64,000 nucleotides of DNA from Thamnaconus septentrionalis. Its lineage: Eukaryota > Chordata > Actinopteri > Tetraodontiformes > Monacanthidae. Shown one piece after another: positions 50,910 to 61,999 of this stretch (position 1 is its first letter; each line of letters starts with the position of its first letter). The stretch spans positions 6,692,405-6,756,404 of the forward strand of contig CM020512.1 of NCBI GenBank assembly GCA_009823395.1, in the 5' to 3' direction. Position numbers and translations under genes: made by a program. Under the pieces are notes generated by a model, which worked only from the letters and a program-made list of their open reading frames with translations, ran no database searches and was not told where the DNA came from.

Positions 50910-51604
50910 TGTTACGGCCGTCGCGAAACGGTCGACAATGTGTGCTGCCTCTTCACCCTGACACACCCTGCATCGCCACGCCCCTTCTCCAGTCTGATTG
51001 GTGCGGCGTCTAGGAAGTCCAGTCCACCACCTACAGAAGAGCCCACCTGTGCCTGCTTCCTGATTGGTGCGGCGTCTCACCTGCCCAACTTCAGCCACTC
51101 ACCAGAGACCAACACGTACAAAGCCTTGTGCCAGTCATTCGTCAGGGGCAGATGTGTGGCATAGTGTAGGAGTAACTGGTTGCCCGCCGTTTCTCCCGTA
51201 GCGCCCGAAACTCCCGCAGCAATCGTAGCATTTCGGTACCTGGCCCCTTTTGTTTTGTATCCGTTTGGCTTTTTTTTTTTTTTTTTTTTATTACATCTGT
51301 GGAGCGTGGCCAGGGATTTGAGTTTTAAAATGCAGATTTGTTTATTTTTTTCATGACAGTTTAATTTGATGTATAGATACACTTGGTGCAGACGTGGTGG
51401 TTGTTGTGTTTTTGGTTTTTAGATTGCAGTATTAGAAAAGCCTTTTGCTTTCTCTTTCCGTTCGTTGACTCTCTTATCTGTAGAATAATGATTATAGCTC
51501 GCTGAGTCCTCTTTATGTTATATTCAGTTTTTGATAATAAACTTTCATTGCCTTTAACATCTGGGTTTTGTGTTACTTCCCTTTTCCCCCGCGAGGCAGT
51601 AACA
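50910..51604 (+). mobile_element. Solo LTR of a Ty3-type retrotransposon
   Basis: The block starts TGTTACGGCC and ends GGCAGTAACA, that is, TG...CA with a short terminal inverted repeat TGTTAC/GTAACA. Five-base flanks GAGGT (50905-50909) and GCGGT (51605-51609) look like a target-site duplication with one mismatch. Inside are an AATAAA signal at 51536-51541, 64 bases before the right end, and two copies of CTGATTGGTGCGGCGTCT (near 50994 and 51060). No gag or pol sequence is next to it, so it is a solo LTR in + orientation. The TSD mismatch suggests some age. Superfamily is inferred from TSD length and ends. Confidence 0.65.
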
Positions 51605-51733
51605 GCGGTAAACAACTCAACTTTAACGCGCCTCCCAACTAAAAACAGTTCAGTTGTGCTGCTGTGGGAGGATGGGAGGGGGTGGAGACCGAAGAGGCGG
51701 GGAGGAGCTCAAGTTTCAGGCTTCGTGAACTTC

Positions 51734-51740
51734 TTAAATA
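51734..51740 (+). promoter_or_regulatory. TATA-like element of the transglutaminase promoter
   Basis: TTAAATA in CTTCTTAAATAGTC lies 82-88 bases before the ATG and about 30 bases before a plausible initiator region (CGCACTGG, about 51755). Family members often have short 5' UTRs. No other TATA-like box is nearby. Confidence 0.4.
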
Positions 51741-51821
51741 GTCTCAGTCGTCGCACTGGCAGCAGCAGTGGAGACCCTTGGCACCCACCACAAGCTGAGT
51801 GATCACATATCAACTGCAGAC

Positions 51822-53915
51822 ATGAGTCAAGGTGAGTAAAGGGAGAGAAAAGTTTGCTCTTTTTGAAACTGTTCTATCCAGAAAGGCAGTTCTGGTGGAG
51901 ACAACAATTTTATTTTCTATTTCTGCACTAAATGCCCGACTCGATTAAAACCACATGAGGAGGACCGAGTGACATTGCACAACGATCAAACTGTCTGGCA
52001 GGAAATGAAACTGTCTGCTTTCGCTTCACTGTGTGTGGGATTTTGTGTTTCGTTTGTCTATTTGATTTATTTTATATATTCAAAACTAAACTGGTGGTAA
52101 AAAGTGACACTCGCCTCCTCCATGCACACAGCGCTTCACCTGGACCACTATGACCTGAACATCGGGAAGAACAACACCAGCCACCACACGGAGCTCTTCG
52201 GAGAGGAGCAGCTGATTGTCCGCAGGGGTGAGCCCTTCAACATCACCCTGCACGTCAAGACTGACAGCGGCAGGTTCGCCCTGGACGACAACAGCTTCTT
52301 CCTCATCGCGGAGACTGGTATGCCGCTTGGCTGCAAACGTGCCGCTATGATGCTTCACTTTCTGAGTTGACTTTTAGTTTTAACGTCCAAATGAAAATCT
52401 GTCTCCAAAAGGGCCGTCGCCCACAAAAGAGTCTGGCACCCTGGTCACCATTGCCCTACGGCAGGTCACCGACAAGACTCAGTGGAGCGCCTCGGCTACT
52501 TACGGTTCTGCCGAAAATACAATCATTGTGTCCATCAGCTCGTCGCCCAACGCTCCCATCGGGGTCTACCACTTGACTCTGGACCAGCAGGACACCAAGA
52601 TCCCTCTGGGAGAGTTCACCCTTCTCTTTAATGCTTGGTGCCTCAGTGAGTTTTGTGCCCCCTGCCGCCCTTCTTCCTGTTTATTTGTAGCACAGCTAGC
52701 ATATTGGTGAAAAGCCCTTAACTGTCATATAATTGTCATATGTTTTTTAAATTATTTTTTGCATGTCTGTCTGACCTCACAGGAGATACGGTCTACATGC
52801 CCAAGGAGGCCAAGAGACAGGAATACATATTGGAAAAAATTGGGATGGTCTACAAGGGAACCTTCAAAAGAATCTCCGAGACTCCCTGGGACTTTGGACA
52901 GGTGCGCATCAGTTTCTCCCTCCCTCAGTAAACTTGCATGTGGCTAAATATCACCTATACCAGGAGCAGCAATAGAAAGTGAATTAAATGTGACGCCATC
53001 TGACATTACTTTTCCTCCCATCCCCTGGTTTCGTGTCTGTCCACAGTTTAAGCCAGATGTACTGAGGATCTGTTTCAAGATCCTAGACTCCAGCCCCAAC
53101 TATATTTCCAATGCCAACGAGGACTGTTCATCCAGGAAAGACCCCATCTATGTGTCCAGGGTGCTGAGTGCCATGGTAGGTCTGGTCCCCTGCTTTTATG
53201 AGGAGATGAGGGCCCTCATAGGTTGACTCTTCATCAGCTCATGATGCTGCCAGCCAGGCAACCTCCTGTCCGCTCATATTTATTACTATGGGGTGTTTTA
53301 CTTAATCTCCAGGCAACTAGGCTTCTAGAGGAAAAACACGCGACCTTTAAAGGAGTCTGGCAGTCCTGGTGCAGCACAGAGGGCTTGAGCTGCAGAACCT
53401 TCTGCCAGCCAAGTCTGTCAAGCTTAGGTGTCTGGTTGAGTCAACCTTGGCAGACTTCAGAGCCACTTCAAAAAATAGCAACTAGGCACGTTTAGTGATA
53501 CACGCAAATAATTTGTGCGATTAAACATGCTGCGTTTGATCTCTTTGCGGTCCTCCTTGTTCTGGCCCCACAGATCAACAGCAACGACGACAACGGCGTG
53601 CTTGTGGGGGAGTGGTACGACTACCCGGATGGGGTCTTCCCGTGGGACTGGTATGGCAGTGCTGAGATTCTGCAGCGGTGGGACGAGAGTGGCCCCGTCC
53701 GTTACGGCCAGTGCTGGGTGTTTGCCGCCGTCGCGTGCACAGGTAGAGAGGCGTATTTTTAGATGCTATTTTTCCAGAATTGGCAAACTCGCCAGCTGTG
53801 ATTGAACTCGAATTTTACCTAATCAGCTGACGCGCACTGGCAACTCGTGTGTGTGTGTGTGTGATTGAACTGTGAATTTAGTGTGTGTGTAATGTGTTTG
53901 TGTTTGACATGTGAT

Positions 53916-53949
<34 letters not shown>

Positions 53950-56900
53950 TCCAGTGTCTGTGTGTGTGTTTGGGCATGTGTGTCGAGTGGTGACCAACTT
54001 CGAATCGGCGCACGACAGCAACGCTAACCTCTCTATCGATAACGTCTACGGAATGGATGGTGAGAGAATATCCGGGGGCGACTCGATATGGTGAGTGTGG
54101 ACTTTTTTTATCACATCAAATTGCGTTTTAAACATTAGCTTTTATCTCGTGGTCCAAGTTCCTGTATTCTCATCGGCTCTGTGTTTGAATTTTTTCCCTG
54201 TTCGCTGGTCTGTCTAAGTCTGTAACTGTCTTCCACACAATCTATCACTACCTTCCACAATAGGACCAGTAGATGTACTGCTCCAAACATCATGTTCCTG
54301 CAAAGGATGATGGGGCTTCTTGACATTTTGCAGCATCATTTTTAAATTTGGTTTGGACAAGGGCCTGAGTTTGAGTGCAATGGCACTGCATCTTGCTGAC
54401 ATGCCTCTAAACTCTGGACCTGTTGGCTTGTGTAAAGATACGATGCACTCAAGTTGATTTGTTGCTCTTATACTGGGGAAATTCACTGATCACTGGAGAC
54501 ACAAGGGAAATTGAATCTGACCTGCATTGACTTGAAACACTGCATTGTTTAAAACTTTGCGAACATTGCAATAATGTACCTGCCTCCGTCTCTTTGATGT
54601 TTTGTCTTTCAGTATTTGCAGTGATTGAAGCAAAGTTTTAACCTGCAACTTTTTATTCTCAAAAACAAGGAACTTTCATGTCTGGGTGGAGTGCTGGATG
54701 GACCGTCCTGATCTGGGTTCAGATTTTGATGGTTGGCAAGTCTGTGATCCAACCCCGCAGGAGACGAGTGATGGTAAACTTAACTTTTAATCATCCACTC
54801 TTTCTCCTCTCGTGTGACACGCCATCATGCCGAACGTTGCGGTTTGACTCGGCCGTGTATGACCAGGTTTGGTCAAAGAAGATGTAGCATTTGCCTAATG
54901 GATCTGTGACATCAGCCAGTAATCTCATTTTCAAAAGATTGTGGTTAAAAGTGGATCGTGATTTGTCTAATTTACTAAACTAACATACCATTGTGCTTTA
55001 TAGAAAATCTAGAGAATTGCAAATCTATTATGTGCCCCAGACGTGACCTCTTGTGATGTTGTCAGGGGTGTTCTGCTGTGGGCCAGCCCCCGTGCGGGCC
55101 ATCAAGGAAGGAGAGTTGACCAAGAAGTATGATGCACCATTTATTTACGCAGAGGTGAAGTCAAGTCATTTTTATTTGTATATAACACATTTACCAACAG
55201 CAAAGCCGCACCAAAGTGCTTCACAACAAATGTGCATACACATTGACCTATATAAATAAAAAAAAAAATAATTAAGAGGCCATTGGGGAGAGCTACTCAA
55301 AAGCCAACGAAAAGAGATGAGTCTTTAAAAGCGATTTGAAGGCACCCAAACTCGAGGTATATGGTATGCTAGCATACAGTTGCTCCAGCAGTAGCGTTCT
55401 GTCAGAAACATTTTTTTTTTGCAGAATAATCAGAAAGATTCTGACATTAATAATTCCTAAGAGGCTGAAAAAGTCTAAAATGGCAGGAGCACCTTCAAGC
55501 GCCCGAGTGTGCGGGCCTTCACTCTTTCAACCTGTATGCACCTCTGCACACTTCCCAGGTGAATGCTGACGTGGTGAACTGGATGTACCTTCCCAGTGGG
55601 GAAAAGGTCAAAATCAATGTAAAGTCGGCGTCGGTTGGACGCTGCATCAGCACCAAAGCCCTGGGTTCAACCAAGAGACGCGATATCACATATGTGTACA
55701 AATACGAGGAAGGTAATGGATCCACACCAACAGACGACCCAGCTGACTTTCACTCAGTACAACTCCGGTTGGTGCTGCAGTTGTTTAAAACCAAACGCCA
55801 CTCGTCTTGCCAAAGTCAGTTAGCTGACACTCACTTTTACTGCTGTGTCTCACCCCGTGCAGCCTTCAGTACAAGTTGGCAAAGGGTGGTCTACTACCTA
55901 CTACTCACCCTGGGAACAACAGATCTCCACGTCATTGACATGACATCATGTCACACACTTGTAATAACATTATTTTTTTGTAATACAAGGATATGATTGT
56001 CATTTTTTTTGAAGTTGTGTCTCTGGGGTGAAATGAGTTTTGTAGTTGTCTTCACTACAATACTTGACTACTATATTGCCTTAAAAGGCTCTGCTCAAGT
56101 GTTGGCCCTATCACATCAACCCATGTGCCTCAGAAATGGCATTTTGAAAGAACTAGAAAATGACTATGAACCCTTTTCTTAAAAAAAATTAAATCTTTTT
56201 GTCAGGCTCGGAGGAGGAGAGGCACTCGTATGAGAAGGCTGACCACCGCAACAAGCTTCACCAGGAAGGAAAGGAGCCGGGGCTGAACCTCAAGGTGGCT
56301 CTTTGAGGGTTTTACCTTTTTCTAGATGGTTCATCGTTCATCATCCATCCTGTAGAGTAGCAATGTTAAACTTGCAAGAGTAAGAAATGAGAGGAAGTGC
56401 TCCGAAAAACAATCTGCCAAATCTGCAAATCAAACAGGAAGATATAACCACACTGGGTATAAAAACCACAAACTGCCATGCAGCTTGGTGCACACAGCGT
56501 GCCTGTGAGATTTTTCTCCACTACTGAAAGGCTTGTGATTGTGCAGTTTCCAGTTCATGTCTGCAGCATTATTGAGACACAATATTCACTTCAGTTAACT
56601 ACTTAAATTGTCGGAGCTTAAATGGTTGCAAAGCAGTTGAGTGAGTCTTTGTTTGCTATGTCTTCATCATGAGAACTGAAATTTTACACTTACAATCCAC
56701 CCTCTCCTAACCACCTGTGACTGGCAACAGATCAAGCTGGCTGAAGACATGGTAATGGGCAAAGACTTTGAACTGTGTGCCCTAATCACAAACAACTGCA
56801 TGGAGACAAAGGCCTGTAAAGTTGTGTTCATGGCCTCAGCTGTGGGCTACAACGGCAAACTGGGAGAGTACTGTGGATTTATCATGGAAGAAGCAGTGGA

Positions 56901-58269
56901 GCTGGCGCCAAACAAAGGTACACTGTTGTGCATCACTCTCACTGTACCAGGATCCAAGAAGGTTCAAACTGTTTGTTTTTTTTGTTTTTTTCCCCCCTCC
57001 TTCTCCAGTAAGGCGCGTGTCCCTGAAACTGGAACACAAAAATTATGCACCGGTAATCACGTCTGAAAGGCTGATCAAAGTGACGCTTATGACTTTGGAC
57101 GGGGAGCATGAGGATTACAACACAGCAGTGAAGACCATTGTGCTGGATGGGCCAGATATTGAGATCAAAGTACGACTGTACTGTGGGGCCTTTTCCTATG
57201 GCCATAATGTTTTTGTGTCTGTGTGAAATGCACTCCTAACCGAACACCTCTCTGCAGCTGTTGGGGGAGGCCAGAGTGAACCAGCCAATGGCGGTGGAGC
57301 TGACCATGCTGAACACTTTACCTGAGAAGCTTCAGGACTGCAGCTTCATCGTGCAGGGCACTGGGCTCATTGCTGAAAAAATTGAAACCCGGTTTGTTGG
57401 CACAAATGATTCGTTTGGAGTCGCTCATAAAATTTATCCCATTCCCAAAACAAGGGAATGGGATCAACGGCTGCGAGCAACCATTTGAAGTCCCATTGAG
57501 GGACAAATGGTGGTAGCGTAATGGCTGCCAGAGAACTTGAGTCACATTGAGTCATCAGTATTAGCAGAACTGGATGGCTGCTTTAAGAACGAAGAGCGAC
57601 GCCGACTGGTTCCCTGGTTGGCTCTCGACTGAAGTGCTGTATCAACTGTCATCACAGCTGGCCAAGACAATGCTGAAGTCCAGCTAAATTAGTGCCACAG
57701 TGTCATTTGCAGTCCTTCTGCAAAAGAGCTGCTGCACATTTAACATTAACAGAAATGCAAATGACAGTTACCATACATACAAGTCAGGTTTTGATGGTGC
57801 TTGGCTAATAATTAGGCTATTCCAGGTTAAAAAAAAAACATGACAAAACTCTGCTGTCATTGCGTTCATCTAAATCGGATTGCCGTGTCATTTCACAACT
57901 CAAAGCCAGCAAACATGGCAAGTTACTATTGGTATTGATTTTTCAGGATGTCCTAAGTAACTAATTGGCCTCAACGTCGTCATTCACTGCCAACATTGGA
58001 ACAAATGGCATCAAGATGCCTCATTACGTGGACGCCACAGTTAAAATGCAAGTTGTGCATGTGAAGCCGGTACTGCACTGAAACATGTCTGTCTGTCTTG
58101 CAGGATCGAACCGGTTGGTCCCAAAGAGGAGGCTAAAGCCAGAGTCGAGTTCAAACCCACCACTGCAGGCACCTGCATGCTGGTGGTGAGATTCAAAAGC
58201 GACAAACTGTCCAACATCAACCGCTCGCTCAACATTGACGTGAAGGAACCATTGCCTTCAGAAGGCTGA
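51822..58269 (+). CDS. Protein-glutamine gamma-glutamyltransferase (TGM2-like transglutaminase), 15 exons, 688 aa
   Basis: Calcium-dependent enzyme that forms epsilon-(gamma-glutamyl)lysine crosslinks. Exons: 51822-51831, 52132-52317, 52412-52645, 52783-52901, 53047-53175, 53574-53742, 53955-54090, 54670-54773, 55066-55154, 55559-55712, 56206-56294, 56731-56917, 57009-57169, 57258-57391, 58104-58269; 2067 nt in phase. The first exon encodes only MSQ, as usual in the family, with no signal peptide. N-terminal beta-sandwich about 1-120; core with YGQCWVF (Cys273), [10 protein letters not shown] (His331) and CDPTPQE (Asp354), offset by -4 from human TGM2 Cys277/His335/Asp358; two C-terminal beta-barrels from about 470. 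[16 protein letters not shown] and [17 protein letters not shown] are closest to TGM2; human TGM2 is 687 aa. The start of exon 7 reads [14 protein letters not shown] where the family has TVLRCLGIPTRVV, and that part abuts a TG repeat. TGM2 versus a teleost-specific TGM2-like paralogue is not resolved. Confidence 0.94.
53220..53573 (+). other. Transglutaminase intron 5 (most of it)
   Basis: The intron runs from 53176 to the CCCCACAG acceptor at 53573. No repeat or coding segment is recognised. Confidence 0.5.
53917..53948. repeat. (GT)16 tract abutting the acceptor of transglutaminase exon 7
   Basis: The run ends six bases before the exon (TCTCCAG, acceptor 53954), and GT-rich sequence resumes inside the exon (TGTCTGTGTGTGTGTTTGGG). 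A second GT run lies at about 53847-53862 in the same intron. Confidence 0.85.
55158..55440. mobile_element. Dispersed repeat fragment in transglutaminase intron 9
   Basis: TTTTTATTTGTATATAACACATTT...CAAAGTGCTTCACAACA and AAAAGAGATGAGTCTTTAAAAG are phrases that recur widely in teleost genomes as part of an interspersed repeat. The family name and exact ends cannot be given without a library search. Confidence 0.45.
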
Positions 58270-58370
58270 AGTGTAGTTTTCCTTGTGATGATGATATAAA
58301 TAATATAATGATGGTCAGGATTTGTACATGTATATCATGTTGATGGGCTTCTAAGATATTTGCATAACAA

Positions 58371-58376
58371 AATAAA
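58371..58376 (+). terminator. Transglutaminase polyadenylation signal
   Basis: AATAAA in CAAAATAAAATTCTG, 102 bases after the stop codon, followed by T-rich sequence. Confidence 0.7.
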
Positions 58377-58512
58377 ATTCTGAACTTTGAAATGATGGAA
58401 TACTGTTTTTGTTTTTACAGTTTCACACTTTAAATCCTAATATGTTTAGTTTGAGATGAATGGCATACAGTCTCTTGATAAACAACTTTAATTCTCAGTC
58501 CACATTGGTTTA

Positions 58513-58526
58513 CTGCCATCTAGTGG
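58513..58526 (-). promoter_or_regulatory. CTCF-like motif, minus orientation
   Basis: The minus strand reads CCACTAGATGGCAG, a full match to CCASYAGRKGGCRS. It lies about 240 bases after the transglutaminase stop codon. Confidence 0.45.
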
Positions 58527-60421
58527 AGAAATTACTCAACGTCTTCTAAACTGCTACTTTAATGAGAGGGAGGCAGTTTCAGACACCACTTCCTCCGAGC
58601 CAGCAGTCTGGACACCATTGACTTTAATGCCGGTTAGCAAGACGGTAAACGGACAACTGAAGACGTTGTACTAGGATACTGCCTGTGGAATCCTGCCAAA
58701 TTGCCGATTGATAAAATTCCGAGATGCCAAGTATCTCTTATCCTGAACCTTGTAAGAGCTGGGGTTGTGTTCGAGGGTCCTTCAAACCCAAACATTGGCT
58801 CATCCTGCCTGCCTGCCTGCCATAAACCATGGCTGGACATGTTTCAGCTCAAAAAGGATTCTGACCCTTGCACTAAATTGCAACTCCTCTTCACATGTTG
58901 TACTACGAGAGGGGAACTGCCTGGGACCCATCTAACTATGTGAAGTACTTTCTTTTCTTTTTTCTTAAGGCAGGCAGAGTGTGTGGCCCCCAACCTTTGC
59001 AGCTGCATGTCCCAAGCCTTTCAGGGGCATAGCAGGCAGTGATTCTCAGGGAAGCAGACCTTGCCAGGTGAATCAAGAGGAACCGTCACCTTCCGCTTTC
59101 ATCCCTGAGCCGTTTCTCCTCTCAAAGGTTGGGTCAGTTGGCTCGAAGCTGAGAGATTGTGTGCAGATGTGCCTGGAGGAAGGCCCTAGGAGAACATGTG
59201 GTCCAGGAGTGTTTACACTGGCACTCTCTCAAGCTGTCTCCCACACAGCATGCTGGGATCTAAAACCTCACCCTCCCCCAAGAAAAAAAAAAAAAAAAAA
59301 GCATGCTCAAATTTGTCAGGTTTGTGGTCCTACCAGTGATTGAGTTGATTTTTGCCCTGTTGACTGTTATAGTGGAGGGACGCCAGTGGAAGGTTAACAC
59401 AACGAAAATGTGAGCCAAAATTCCAGGATTAAGAAATAAACTGTACACTTTTTATGACTGGAATGTTCCGACCGTCCATTTTCATTTGCACTTCTCCTGC
59501 ACTGGTGGTCATGGGGGAGCCAAATCCCTGTTATCGCACCCTGGACAAGTCACCGGTTCATCGCCGTGCTGCAGTGCAGAGACAAACATGAACTCACAGA
59601 CAATTCAGCGTACTCCATTCCACTGAGCTTGAAGGTTTTCTGACAGTGGAGAGAAGACACAGCACCCCAGAAACTGGACAAGAAAAAAGCCCTGGGCCAC
59701 AAGTGCACATGCTAACTACAAGGGTTTGAGGTCACCCTGGTAAATGAAAAGTATACCAAGGTGGGGGTTTTTTTGTTGTTGTTTTTTAACTTTGTGTGAG
59801 TTTCTGTGCAGAATGTTGTGCTGGGATTCCCATCATGCTTCACATTCTTGCCTGTGATTCATGCTCTTGGTACACATCTGCGAGTGCTAAAATCTAGCAC
59901 TCTCGTCTTTTTTTCTTCTTCTTCTTCCAGCACACCAGTCGCGGCAGCGGGGTCCCCGTCAATTTGGGTTGACACATTGGCTTTACACTTGACTGAACAC
60001 GGGTGCACAAAAGAAGAAGGCTAACCGTGCAACAGCAGCACACGTGCATCACAGTTGGAACACGTCCGCTGCTGAGGCAAAGAACCACTTGGCTTCCTTT
60101 TGAACCGCATGAGTCTGTGATCAGAGTTGATGTCCCGTGTAAAAACGACCCGCATTGCGTTAAATCGTTGGATTCCTCGTTTGATGCGTCAGTGAAGTTA
60201 GACAAAGTCGGTCTGCTGCTCTGTGACGTAACCGTCTACTCCTTGCAGGTGTAGTCAGTTTATCTAACCCGTCATATGTTCACATTACCAAGGCTGAATA
60301 TCATAAAGCTGCTGTAAAACCAAAACAACAAAACAAAAAAAGAAAATTCCTTCATTATTAATAATACGCACACTCAGGACAATCATAAGAATACTGAATG
60401 CAATAACTGAATGTTTGTTTA

Positions 60422-60423
<2 letters not shown>

Positions 60424-60461
<38 letters not shown>

Positions 60462-60481
60462 GGGGGGGGGTTAAAAAAAAA
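60424..60481. repeat. Compound microsatellite (TG)n-Gn-TT-An
   Basis: A TG run of about 36 bases passes directly into about 12 G, then TT and about nine A. The same strand is first Z-DNA-prone and then G-rich. Confidence 0.8.
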
Positions 60482-60547
60482 ATCAACGATTGAAATCGAA
60501 CAAATACACCGGGAAAACAATACAAGTACGTCGTGTACACTTCCGTA

Positions 60548-60561
60548 CCACTAGGGGGCAG
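60548..60561 (+). promoter_or_regulatory. CTCF-like motif, plus orientation
   Basis: CCACTAGGGGGCAG is one of the strongest forms of the CTCF core consensus. It lies about 2.0 kb from the oppositely oriented motif at 58513 and about 1.4 kb before the signal-peptide exon. Confidence 0.5.
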
Positions 60562-60999
60562 TAGTTAGTGAATAATGCAGAGGTCCATGAGGGCAGGGCA
60601 GGGATCACGTTGACGTTTTACGCGTCACCGTTGGCTTTTCAATTAAATGTGAAAATGAAAAAAACATGGCGCCACTCCTGAGCGCGAGAACAGTCGACAG
60701 GTAGTTTTCACGTTCCATATTTTAATGGATAGAATAGAATATTTCACTGGTTGGCTGGTGAAATATTGGATTTTGTGACAGAAACGCTGATGGTAACTCA
60801 AAATATTCTTGATTTAAAAAGTATTTTTTAGAAACTGTTAAAATGGCGTGTTTTTTTTAAAAAACAAACAAACAAACCTTTTGCGAACAACTACTTTTAA
60901 GTTTTTTGTTTTTTGTTTTTTTTTAAATGATCACTTCAAGTGGAAGATACTAACACGAGCCTGTAACTCTGAAGAAAAGAACAAAGTCAGCGTCGGACG

Positions 61000-61935
61000 C
61001 AACCATTGAGCCAACATGGCTGCGCTCAGTGAGCCAGTCTCACTGCCTGCCACCGATTAAAAAAAAAAAAAAAAAAATAGAGAGAAAAGCGGACACGCGC
61101 ATGTGAAACAGGAGAAAAGGAGGCGTGTTTGCGCATGCGCACCACCCAACCTTTCCCCTTGCCCACCCCTTTTATTTTCTCGCTGGCCGCTGACGTCACA
61201 GGCTCGTCCACACAGTGCAGGAGCCTGAGATTCACCCATCCAACACATGCAGCCGCAGGCGCAGCGAGTCATCGGCGCTCCGAGGACAAATTGCGCGTCT
61301 ACTTTTCGGTTTTCCTGCCCCGTTTTTTGGGTTTTTGTTTTCGCCACGTAATGAGCTGAGCGGAGGACCCCCACCCGCCCACCCCGACACGCACATACAC
61401 ACTTCTCCACCTCCTCCATACACACAGACACGCACGCACTCACACACACATACACTCACACACCGGCGGCTGCTTTGCAAGCGCCGCCGCCGCCGCCGCC
61501 GCCGCTGCTGCTGCTGCTCATTCTTCCTCTCCTGCTGCTGCTGGACGTCGTGGACGATACCCGGTGGTGGCATGGTGGTGTGCTGAGCTGAAGACGGAGC
61601 TTTTACCCCCTGTGCATCATGCGTGGATGCCGATAATAACCCGGGAGCAACAAGAATCTGGGACTGCTGCACTTGGCCGTAGCCTGGCTGTGGTGGAGGC
61701 TGTAGCAAGACGATTTCTTTTCTTCCCCCCACCCCTGAATTATTTCTCTACGGTGCGGGGGCCGGAGTGTGCCACTGAGCTGACGAACGCGCCGTCGGAG
61801 GAGCTCGGATGAGGTGGCCGATCGGGTGCCTGGGGTGTTAGAATCCAGCCAACTTCTCCCCCCCCCTCCCTCCCTCCCCCTCAGCCCCTCCACCGTTCCT
61901 TCCCCTAGCAAGATCGGTGCACACAGCATCGGGAG
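61000..61935 (+). promoter_or_regulatory. lrp1: GC-rich promoter and 5' UTR of the candidate lrp1 gene
   Basis: Strongly CpG-enriched sequence with no TATA box, containing a GCC/CTG triplet run (about 61482-61519), a CA cluster (about 61436-61462) and pyrimidine runs. It leads into an ATG in the context GGGAGATGGC, with a purine at -3 and G at +4. The transcription start is unknown. Confidence 0.5.
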
Positions 61936-61999
61936 ATGGCGACCAGGCTGCTCTACTTGGGATTTATACTCGTCACGTCCTGTAACGGTCTCACCATAG
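61936..61999 (+). CDS. lrp1: First coding exon (signal peptide) of a secreted or membrane protein, probably LRP1
   Basis: The exon encodes MATRLLYLGFILVTSCNGLT plus I and one more base, then GTAAGA. It is a good signal peptide: basic Arg at position 4, hydrophobic LLYLGFILV core, small residues near SCNG. From memory, human LRP1 exon 1 also codes exactly 21 residues ending in Ile and breaks after the first base of Asp22, as it would here if exon 2 starts with AC or AT. LRP1 is a large endocytic and signalling receptor at the plasma membrane, and it is linked to KIF5A on human 12q13.3. The remaining exons lie beyond the window, so the call rests on one short exon plus synteny. Any other type I membrane protein is possible. 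Confidence 0.5.

Larger units (their letters stand above)
58390..61000. other. Intergenic region between the transglutaminase and the next promoter
   Basis: No coding exon is recognised. It holds two CTCF-like motifs, a poly-A run near 59282-59300, a TTC-rich run near 59910-59930, and a compound TG-G-A tract at about 60424-60481. From about 60590 the sequence becomes promoter-like, with two ATGGCG/ATGGCT-type YY1-like motifs (near 60665 and 61017). Confidence 0.55.

Noticed and set aside
53955..53990. Alternative acceptor CGAG at 53990 for transglutaminase exon 7
   Set aside because: It keeps the frame but would delete about 12 core residues after the active-site helix and has a poor GT-rich upstream context.
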